Shown here piece after piece: positions 56,032-64,000 of a stretch of 64,000 nucleotides of DNA; positions within the stretch are counted from its first letter, which is position 1, and every line of letters begins with the position of its first letter. Made by a program: the position numbers and the translations under genes. Origin of the DNA: Gremmenia infestans (Eukaryota; Ascomycota; Leotiomycetes; Helotiales; Hamatocanthoscyphaceae); NCBI GenBank assembly GCA_032629725.1, contig JAFEVB010000036.1:868001-932000 (forward strand). The letters are read 5' to 3'. The notes beneath the pieces were generated by a model. That model was given only the letters and a program-made list of their open reading frames with translations, made no database searches and had not been told where the DNA came from.

Positions 56032-57354
56032 GTCCCAGGCCCTGTGAGCAAGAGAGAGTTGTCGACGGGTGCTGCTGGTATGAGGCCTTTGCAAAGGGGG
56101 TAGTCTAGGTAGCTGGGCGAGTAACAAAGGAATATAGCGGGAGTGAGTCAAGACAAAAGTCGGAGTGGTGGTGATTGTAGTGGTGAATCGATCGATGATC
56201 GAACTAAGGTGGAGACGATGTATGGTGTGGAGGTCCGATCATGGCCAGTGGAAGTTCGGAAAATGACAAGGAATGGGGTTTGAAGGCTACCAGAGCTGTA
56301 GAATACTCTGGAGGCTCATCTTGTCACTTGTTTCTTTAGTTTGAGAGGTGGTTCTAGGATATTGGTGTTCTCACTACTTGGGACTTGAAGAGCAATACAG
56401 GTCACCACAATCGTACGGGTAGCGGAGCGGTTAGTGGGGAACCAGGTTATCGTCACGAGACACAAGTCTTTGTCTTTGGTCCATCACCCTTTTGCGTGAA
56501 TATATTGGAGTGATCAGATGCATTTCTAGGTCCCGGATTTTACACAAGACACTTTTACAGGGTTCTGGACACTTTTGGTTGTAGATAGTTCCTTACAAAT
56601 TCAATGCGTCGGGGCTGGATTCGACCTAGAAATCAACATCCGCCTGGATACTTCTGCTATAAGCACGCAATTTTTGGGTCACTTGTAAGAGATGACCTGC
56701 AAAACAAAAAACCAATCACGAGTCCTTTGCGGTTTGTTTGGTGTTGGTTTTGCCAGCCACGTCTGCAGATTGCCACGTTCTACCTCTGAGCTGCAACCTA
56801 TGTATGCCGATTGCACACAGCAAAGCATTACCATTGACAGACCAAATGGCACTGTATACTTGAAGTCGCTCCCACTGGCGTAGCCTCTTGACAATCTAGG
56901 TCTCGCCCTCCGATGTAATACTCCATACTGTTACCTTAACATGGGTCTGAAAAGGGCAAGCGGGCAGCGGAATGTACTCGATGAAATAACTTTCCTTCTC
57001 CAAAATAAGCAGAGATAATCAGGTAGAAATCAGACACAGAACAAAATTGAGAAGAACGTGATTATCTTGTAGAACTGTCCATAGTTTTCTGGAACCCATC
57101 GAGTCTAATCTATGATACAGTGTGCTTTTAAAACGCCAGTCATCCAGCCCCTTGAACTTCTGCCCCAACGCCCCTTGAGTTTTGTTCCCCATGTCGGAAC
57201 ATAACACTAAATAAGAGAAGATATACAACCAGTCGCTCCAAGTTGAGTCGATGGACAATGTTATCCCGTATTAGCAGCCCTTTGGTTTGTACCGCTTAGA
57301 GGCACGCGCAATATTGATATACAGAGCTGAGGTGAAAGGAAAGCTAATCAGCGT
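56032..57354. promoter_or_regulatory. GID1 upstream region and IES4 3' flank
   Basis: Contains the presumed GID1 promoter (about 56032-56500). No frame has protein features. A tRNA-like T-loop string near 56609-56625 was checked and does not fold into a tRNA. Confidence 0.35.
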
Positions 57355-58344
57355 TTAGACTAAAGCAGTAACGACTGGTGTTGATTCAGTGACTGGAGGT
57401 GTTGGAGCAGCAGAAACAGAGGTTGTGGGAGGGGTAGCGGAGTGAGCAACTTGTGGAGCAGGTGACGAAGCCATCTCAATATCAATACCATTATTGCTCT
57501 TCTCACTTTCAACTTGGCTGTTGTCCTTATTTTCTTTGCTGCTGTCACCAGATCCAGATGCCGAGCCTTCCGTGCTAGTCTTCGATTCGACAGTAATCCT
57601 TGGAGGTGCTGTCCATCGAGGAATTTCCCAAATAACGCCGGTGAAGCTCTTCAATCTGAAGCCACCCTTCTGCCACTTGCGACATGGCTTTCCTGTTCGG
57701 TCTAAAGCGCGAAGACCGGCATTAATAGCACCTTGGTTGGCCTTGGGGCCTAGCTTGTGGGCAGCAGTGCCATTTGCGGCTCTGGGTGTTGTAGTTGAGT
57801 GATCGATTGAGCCGTCCTCCCTATGAAGTAAAATGTCAGTACAAGTATATAGTTGAATGGATGATTGCGATGACTGAGTGGATTTTGCGCCCGCGTAGGA
57901 TCGCCCATGCCAAATGTGACATTGTTGGGAGGGACGGTGAACTTACAGCCTGGCCTTCTTTTTTGGACCTGGTTTGCCTCTGGGTTTTGGTAATCCATCT
58001 GGTCCCAGTGCAGCACCAGCGCTTCTCTTCGGAGCTTTCTTCTTAGGACCCTCAGTAGGAGGTGGCATCAAGGTAGAAGGAGGGGCGGCGTCGTTAGGAA
58101 CGGGGGTGTTGGCATTCGAGTCGGATTTATTGTCGCCATTTGAGCTGGCCGCGACGGGGATTGTAGCTGAATTTGAAGAGGATGGTGATTCCTTTAATGG
58201 AGACTCTTCTTTGACGACGACTGGTGCTGGTGGATCGAACTGCTGCAAAAGCTTGGGCGACAGCTTGAGAGTGATGATTTGGCTCTGCTTGGTCGATTTC
58301 CTGCGCGGGCCAGTTGGAGTTGTGGTTTTATTTGATGAAGCCAT
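57355..58344 (-). CDS. IES4: INO80 chromatin-remodelling complex subunit Ies4
   Basis: Exons 58344-57947 and 57820-57355 give 287 residues. The conserved Ies4 core runs over the junction: KRSAGAALGPDGLPKPRGKP, a basic linker, then NGTAAHKLGPKANQGAINAG, LRALDRTGKPCRKWQKGGFR and LKSFTGVIWEIPRWTAPPR. The tail is Thr/Pro/Ser-rich. In yeast Ies4 is a small INO80 subunit phosphorylated by Mec1/Tel1 after DNA damage; a Ser/Pro-rich N-terminal region here could play a like part, which is inference. The intron is 126 nt, longer than most. Confidence 0.88.
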
Positions 58345-59772
58345 TGTCGTGAGGTTGTTGGGAAAGTGTGGTGCGAGAAGTTACGGTCGGAGGGATGGCG
58401 CGGGAAAGGGGCGCTCTAAATAAAGTCAGTCAGAAGGTCTCGGAAGGTTTGGTGAGATACTTTACACGTATTGAAATGGCGACGCGATTTGGTGACGTCC
58501 GAAGGGTAGATAATTATCTGGGTGCAGTCGATGCGATTGGTGTTGTATTAATGGGGAGGTGAAGAGGTGGAGGGGATGTCTTGTTGTTATGGAGGAAGGG
58601 GAATGAGAGCCTGCTCCAAGAGGGCGTGCGGCAGCGATTGTTCCATGGCGACCGATTCTCTTTATTATTTCTCGACTTTGGTGCAGAGGCGTGGGCGTGG
58701 ATTGAAGGGCAGGCCCAGGTTCCGCAGGGCATGGCATGGCAGGGTGGGCAGGGCAGTAGTAGTTTTGGGTACTAATCGAGAAGGCACGATCTGATTGGTC
58801 AATATTTCTCCAATTTTCTTTGAGCTGGACACTCTAGCTCTACCAACCAAATTCACTCTATGTTTGCAGTTATTATTTCTCAGTCGGGATATTCAAATTA
58901 ATTATAGTAGCTACTACTGTATACCGTACCGTATTCACGGATGTGTAAAGCTGCATGTCCTGCTTCCTCACATTGCCTCGCCTATACATGTATGTATGTA
59001 CAGTACAGTCAGTGTATCTGCCTACGAAACACGGCGGATGCGCAGCACCTAAGGTATCATCTCATCAATCTGTGAAATCAATCCCAAGCGCCGCGCCATC
59101 ACCACCGGCACCACCGCACCACGATAGGACTGGCCCCAACTCCAACAATCCTACACATGCAGGATAGATCATTCAGTGTAGCGTCAAAACCATGCTACAA
59201 GTATGTATGGACTGGAATTCTGCAACCAAACTCTCCATGGATGTAAATCTAAGGTCACTCCCTCCCTCCCTCCTACCTAGTACTAGTTAGTACAGTAAGA
59301 AGCAAAAACGAAGGTTGTTGGAGGGCGTCAAATTCCAACACCGCAACATGCCGATCAGCATTACTGTCACTCCCCACCCCAAAGGAAAAGCCCAAACCTA
59401 ATATCAATGCCATCCCAGCATTCTTCAATACTCTTTTCTATTTCCTCAAAGTGATCGGTCATCCAACCCAACCTCCAAATATCTGTAACATCACGTGATG
59501 ACTGCGTGCTGCTCCACTCGTTTCCGGATGCACCTCCGCGCCTCCTGAATCCTAAAATACTTCGTACCCCTAATTTCTTCTTAATCTTCATTACATCTAA
59601 CCTTATCGCCCATTGCCGTACACAACACACTCGTTACGAAACCCAACAAACCTCACCATTTCTCCAATAGAATACACGAATCTCTAATCCCATCCAGCGT
59701 TCCCGACAAAATACGGCGTGTACGCCTCGACCGCATTCAACCACCCGACGCGAGCATTCCTCGTTCGAAGCC
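58345..59772. promoter_or_regulatory. Divergent intergenic region between IES4 and the secreted-protein gene
   Basis: 1.4 kb with both promoters. No frame is supported. Short tgta/gtac and ctccctcc-type repeats occur near 58985-59005 and 59258-59275. Confidence 0.35.
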
Positions 59773-60273
59773 ATGCAACTCAACTTCTCCATCGCGACAT
59801 TTCTCCTCTGCCTCCCTTTCGCTCTCGCACAAGATCCAGCTGCCGTCCCAGCGGCAGTCACGACGGCCGTCCCAGCTGTAGCAGCCACGACAGCAGTCGC
59901 AGCGGCAGGTATGTCGAATAAGAACCATCCAGGAAAAGCCCTACTAACTCGTTGTATAGCAGCAGCTCCAGCGGCTGTAAATCCAGCTGTAGTGAATGTC
60001 GGAGTAGCAGCAGGTGGTGGAGTAGTTGCATCATCCGCAGCTACCCAGTATCCGACGGAGACAACAGCCGGATCTCTATTCACGTCCAATGGCGTAACGA
60101 GCGCAACTTGGGTACTTTTCATTCAAACGTTTGCGACTACTGCGTTGGGAAGTTGGGATCTGGGACCTTCGCCGCAAGCGGGGAGTATTGGGCTGGGTAG
60201 CATTGCTGGGACGGTTGGGGCTGTGAATACGAATGCGAAGAGGGCGTTGGAGACGCCTGCTCCTCAGATCTAG
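59773..60273 (+). CDS. Small Ala/Val-rich secreted protein
   Basis: Two exons, 59773-59908 and 59960-60273, give 149 residues. A clear signal peptide (MQLNFSIATFLLCLPFALAQ, cleavage after residue 19) is followed by Ala/Val/Pro-rich low complexity and a C-terminal segment with WVLFIQTFATTALGSWDLGP and GSIGLGSIAGTVG, reminiscent of small cell-surface proteins of filamentous fungi. The intron is 51 nt with good sites (GTATGT, CTAAC, TAG) and, being a multiple of three and free of stops, would keep the frame if retained (adding 17 residues). No GPI site or cysteine scaffold is evident. A wall or surface role is inferred only from secretion and composition. Confidence 0.72.
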   Translation: MQLNFSIATFLLCLPFALAQDPAAVPAAVTTAVPAVAATTAVAAAGMSNKNHPGKALLTRCIAAAPAAVNPAVVNVGVAAGGGVVASSAATQYPTETTAGSLFTSNGVTSATWVLFIQTFATTALGSWDLGPSPQAGSIGLGSIAGTVGAVNTNAKRALETPAPQI

Positions 60274-60290
60274 GGGGGCGAGATCTAGGG
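60257..60290. repeat. 15-16-bp tandem duplication over the stop codon
   Basis: The string around the stop of the secreted-protein gene (agatctaggggggcg) is present twice in a row. It duplicates the stop codon and adjacent bases. Confidence 0.7.
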
Positions 60291-61185
60291 GGGCGTAATG
60301 GAAGGGAAGGGGGTGTAGGATACCGATGGCGTTTGACGTATTCGAGTGGTGACCCGTGAAAATGATTGGTATACGACAGTTGAACAACTCCTTGGAGGAT
60401 ATACAAACGGACACCAGACTTGATGATAGTTGAGGATGGCATATATTTACCAAGGCATACGATCCCGAAATACATGCGATCGGTACTTGCTCCGCGGCAC
60501 GAGTATAATGAGAAGAAGATATCATTGCAGCGCGCTGTATCAGATGATTTGGAGCATAGAACATGGCGTTTTGACTTTGGGCGTTGGCATTATGACAGGG
60601 GTTTGTTCTTGTGGTCTACAGAGGTGTACATATAGAAGAGAAGTACAAGTGCAAATAATGGGAAGAAACAGCTTTGCAATGGGGACAGGAGTTTGTAAAT
60701 CAAATGGCACTTAGTACTCAAGGTATTATCTAGTGCAGCTTTTCACCTACTTTCTTTGGAATATACGAAAAGCCTCGCGAATACTACTTACCCTCATCGC
60801 CAAAAGTACTACACTCCATTTCGAACACCCACCGGCTCCCATATTGCAACACAACCACCATCCCCTTCGACCCATTTAGGATGCAATGCAACAACCTCAC
60901 AATCCATACTACGGCACAACCTCATCTACTCCCGAAGACAGACATATATGCTCCTTCGCGAACACGGCGCCCTTCTCTCTAGATAGCACAGCTCAAAGTT
61001 GGGGCATTTTCTACAATCTTGTCTGTCCTTCTCTTCATATAAACAGCGTTTGAGATCGAGGGCCGTACGGGAAGGACCACCACCTTTACCTACCACCAAT
61101 CTAATGACCAAAGCAAGCTCGCTCGCTCATCAAATCAAGCTGACAGACAGAGCTTCATAATCAGGATCAGTTGAGTGTCTTCAGA

Positions 61186-61216
61186 CTTTACTTTACTTTA
61201 CTTTACTTTACTTTAC
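61186..61216. repeat. Pentanucleotide microsatellite (cttta)n
   Basis: Six tandem units. Confidence 0.85.
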
Positions 61217-61390
61217 AAACCCGATTCGCATTCAAGATCTACTTGATTACAGAACGCGAAGAAGTGGTGGTGGTGTGAAAGTAAGTATCTACCCGGTATC
61301 GGGAGATATCTAGGCTGCTAGATGAGCGTACGTGCGTCTGAGAATGGAATGAGGTCTGTTGTGAATCGAATCGAAGGTGTGGAGAACGAA

Positions 61391-61419
61391 CGAATGAATC
61401 AATGAATCAATGAATCAAT
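61391..61419. repeat. Octanucleotide repeat (aatgaatc)n
   Basis: About three and a half tandem units. Confidence 0.75.
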
Positions 61420-62714
61420 ATGTGGCGAGAGAGAGATTGATGGGTTGTGACTTGCGGAAAGGAAAAGTCTTGGAATACAGTAGCTAAGTTTCCTAAGCTC
61501 TCGAGACCAACAATAGGATATTCATGGATAGATATTCCATACAGAAAGCCTTGTTTCTCTAGCAAGGCTCAGTCAGTCATGTACCTTTTTCTCCTCTTGT
61601 GCAGATTCTTTCATTCAATCAACGAGTATCTTAGCACAATGTCCAGACATGAGACAGACAGACGGACACGGAGAATTCGAACTCGACCTACCTCTGAGAT
61701 TGGTTTTCCGGGGGCTGTCCAGAGATCATGCATTCGTGCGCAGCAATACAGTACAAGTTTTCTCCGAGTCGTTAAAACCGGCGGGTGGGTATATAGTACT
61801 GGTACGTACGTACGTGCCAAGGCAGAGAGAGGCCTCTTTCGAGTTTGATGATTGATGGGATACCGTGACCGAGCAAGAGTACAGAAGGGTTTTAATCTCG
61901 CGGATTACTATTATCCATTTCGGATTTTCTGGACTGGACTGCGTCTATAGGTGAATATGGGAGCAGGTGCTGTTTGTTGATGCTGTGGATGGGTCAGTAA
62001 GGTGTTCTGACGAGGCTTTTGGAGATGTACAACCTGGGAGGGTTTCCTCAAATCAGCCAGAAATTCTAGGATTTCATAAAGTGGTATTTCGCCGCACTCA
62101 TTTGCCTTTGTGAGGTGGCGAGAACCTACTCTTCTACACAATACGGACTTATGTGTACTCGATTTCTTTCTACTTCGATGATCGAATACTTCACATATCG
62201 AATCACTTAAAGGATGCATGCAGGTATATGGAAATCTATGATCATGGAGTAGATTCAATAGTCATCTATCCAGCTATGCTATTTCAGGTTGCAGTATCTT
62301 ATCCCTCTGCACCTCATAGACTTTCCATAAGAAGGCTCGCCCAAGCTCGTGTGAACTCGGGACCATTCGTTACCAAGACGAAAGGCGCGCCCCCGTGCAC
62401 GTGTCTTCATTCCCTCTCACACCGCCCTCTGCAGTATATCATCCCCTCCCCTAAACTTCTTCTCATCCCAGACGCTGCCCCTTTAAAGGTTCAAGAAAGC
62501 GTGGATGAGAGGTTGACGAAACAAGTACAACGAAATGCAGGGCCGCGGATTCGGCTTTGTGTAGCGCGCCAGGAAACCAGCTTGGCGCGCCGTCTGTATG
62601 CTTTGCTTGCTGTAAATGTACGAATGGTTTGCAAAACAGGTAAGTCGCCGTAACGAGTGGACGGCATGGTATGTTTTCCTTTCTTTCTCTTCCCCTTCCA
62701 TAGACAGGGCCTCA

Positions 62715-63632
62715 TCATCGTCTAACCACGACGCCTTGGCGTCGAGAGCTTGCGGGGATGTACTCTTCCTCGCCGGATGAACAGCAAGAGCTAGAGTCGT
62801 CACTGTAGCCGCATCTCGACCCTCCACAGTCAAGCTTGACTCGGTCACCGGCTCGTGTGATGCCGTATCGCTCACAAGTACAGCTCGCGGATGCAGGAGA
62901 GCTGTAGTCACTAAGGGAGCTGGCTGAGCTTGGTGAACTGCTGTCTGAGCGACTTGACAAGCTGGAGCCGACGGACGATGGTGGCGAAGCTGCCAGGTCG
63001 TAGTCGTATTCGTCAATGGTCGTGGTGCTGAAACGAGAGGTCAATTCCTCAACAGTTGGGGCGCCATAGTCGGCTTCCAAAATGTACTTGGTTGCATGTG
63101 GCGTGAGTGGCTTTGGCGATTTGATCTGGGAGACAGACAAGGGACGGCCCTTTGGGATGTCGACTGCAAGATTGAGACTATCACGTCTTGATTCTCGTCG
63201 AGATGACGACGATGAATGCTTGTCTCGGCTTGAGTGATGCCTGGATGATTTTCTGTCTTTGTCTGAAGAAGAGGAGTGTTTCGATGAGCTACTCTTAGAA
63301 GATGACTTTGATGAGGAATGCGAAGACTTCTTGTCGCTGGGAACATCAAGAATGTTCAGAACTCGGCCAGTTGTTGGTTCGGTGGTGGACGACTGTCCAG
63401 GGTCATGGGATACATGGTAGCCGTCGATGATGTAGTAGTACCAGTATCGTTGTCCAGGCTCGAGCGTTGCGCCCTGGAATCGGAATGTGCCTTTCCACGC
63501 ACCAGATTTGGATGAAGTCTTGTCCTTAGCTAAGGGTAGTTGCCCGGAGTAGTTGTCCCAAGAACCGAGAAGATGAACGGTCTTAACCCCGGAGGATGTT
63601 CGCAAAGAAAAAGATAATTGAACGGCTGCCAT
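62715..63632 (-). CDS. esdC: EsdC-like protein with a glycogen-binding (CBM48) domain
   Basis: Single exon, 305 residues. The N-terminal 95 residues form an AMPK-beta/CBM48-type domain: VQLSFSLRTSSGVKTVHLLG, WDNYSGQLPLAKD, GTFRFQGATLEPGQRYWYYY, IIDGYHVSHDPGQ. This layout is that of EsdC of Aspergillus, which is needed for early sexual development. The rest is a very Ser-rich disordered region (KSSSSKHSSSSDKDRK) with a conserved centre (KPLTPHATKYILEADYGAPT) and a Cys/Gly-containing end (SCTCERYGITRAGDRVKLD, GGSRCGYSDD). Binding of glycogen and developmental role are inferred from the family. The symbol follows that annotation and is less certain than the domain. Confidence 0.75.
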   Translation of the reverse strand: MAAVQLSFSLRTSSGVKTVHLLGSWDNYSGQLPLAKDKTSSKSGAWKGTFRFQGATLEPGQRYWYYYIIDGYHVSHDPGQSSTTEPTTGRVLNILDVPSDKKSSHSSSKSSSKSSSSKHSSSSDKDRKSSRHHSSRDKHSSSSSRRESRRDSLNLAVDIPKGRPLSVSQIKSPKPLTPHATKYILEADYGAPTVEELTSRFSTTTIDEYDYDLAASPPSSVGSSLSSRSDSSSPSSASSLSDYSSPASASCTCERYGITRAGDRVKLDCGGSRCGYSDDSSSCCSSGEEEYIPASSRRQGVVVRR

Positions 63633-64000
63633 TGTTCGTGAGACTTATAATGCAATTGTCAGAATAAATTGATGCAGTTTGTTCGAGCAAGAAGAGCTAG
63701 TTTTGGGGTATTTCGATAATTATTGAGGATAAAAATTAGGTTGTTGGCCAGCAACTTGGTGTGAATATTAAAATGTATGGTGTTTGTGATATTATGAGAC
63801 CGGCTCAGATGCGGAGTAAAAAAAAAGACGATAAAAAAACAACGGACGGAGAGAGAACTAGCTCTTGAGGATTGACTGCTTGCTGAAGAGAAAAGGGAAG
63901 AGGTGTTTGAATTGGGGGTCAAGATCTCTTTATGGGGGGCCGGCTCTTGAGGCCTACCTACCATGCGTCCTGCCATGCTGACTGGTGGTGATGGGGTTTG
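63633..64000. promoter_or_regulatory. Upstream region of the EsdC-like gene
   Basis: No other gene seen. Includes an A-rich tract at 63819-63840. Presumed promoter or 5' leader; the window ends here. Confidence 0.35.

Larger units (their letters stand above)
60274..62714. other. Convergent intergenic 2.4 kb with simple repeats
   Basis: No gene is supported; one 166-codon plus-strand frame near 62153-62653 lacks protein features. Tandem repeats are present at 61186-61216 (cttta type) and 61391-61419 (aatgaatc type) and a short gtac run at 61800-61814. Confidence 0.35.

Noticed and set aside
56600..56660. tRNA-like string with ggattcgac
   Set aside because: The T-stem does not pair, and no anticodon or D arm fits on either strand.
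62153..62653. 166-codon frame on the plus strand
   Set aside because: Composition without pattern, not conserved-looking, and in the 3' flank of converging genes.
1..64000. Secondary-metabolite cluster, CRISPR array or phage-type system
   Set aside because: No polyketide or peptide synthetase, no regularly spaced repeats and no phage genes; the content is housekeeping fungal genes.

Overview
The window is nuclear DNA of a filamentous ascomycete (Pezizomycotina; gene content and protein style look most like Leotiomycetes, but no species is claimed). The evidence is about 25 housekeeping genes on both strands, most split by short introns of roughly 45-60 nt with GT..AG ends and CTAAC/CTGAC-like branch points, filamentous-fungal versions of conserved proteins (homocitrate synthase of the aminoadipate lysine pathway, Sec31, Hul4, Gid1, Ies4, mL61, Gep3, PSP1, EsdC), and no operons, bacterial ribosome-binding sites or phage genes. 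I joined exons by hand from reading frame, splice sites and family knowledge; for every spliced model the summed exon length is a multiple of three.

Layout. 0.4-7 kb: homocitrate synthase and the COPII coat protein Sec31 (minus strand). 7.3-9.5 kb: a PPIE-like RRM protein, then a divergent respiratory pair, an MLRQ/NDUFA4-like protein and cytochrome c oxidase subunit VIb. 9.7-14.5 kb: an M20-type carbamoyl-amino-acid amidohydrolase, the splicing/genome-maintenance factor Sde2, and an intronless GH43 glycosidase. 15-15.7 kb: ribosomal protein S10, whose start codon is split by an intron. 15.7-18.2 kb: gene-poor. 18.2-27.1 kb: divergent mitochondrial translation pair Gep3/mL61, the HECT ligase Hul4, and ribosomal protein L15. 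27.4-27.9 kb: a 467-bp AT-rich element with about 73-bp terminal inverted repeats (MITE-like). 28.3-30.2 kb: a HIT zinc-finger protein and an unknown conserved protein. 30.2-33.4 kb: gene-poor, with a probable gene relic and a minisatellite. 33.5-40.5 kb: a RasGEF carrying an N-terminal degenerate Ras-like GTPase domain, an unknown nuclear coiled-coil protein, and the Fe-S scaffold Nfu1. 41-47 kb: a PSP1-domain protein with a very long leader. 48.7-52.5 kb: a metaxin-type Sam35/Sam37 protein, a 70-residue Cys-rich protein on the other strand, and a small Q/S/T-rich protein. 53.3-60.3 kb: Gid1/RanBPM-type GID ligase subunit, INO80 subunit Ies4, a small secreted protein. 62.7-63.6 kb: EsdC-like glycogen-binding-domain protein.

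Themes. Mitochondrial genes are frequent (Cox6b, MLRQ-like, Gep3, mL61, Nfu1, Sam35-like, probably the amidohydrolase), and four of them form two tight divergent pairs. No secondary-metabolite cluster, CRISPR, rRNA or convincing tRNA was found. The most interesting points are candidate 3-nt microexons in COX6b and mL61, the GTPase-RasGEF fusion with eroded G motifs, the MITE-like element, and the unannotated tiny Cys-rich protein.
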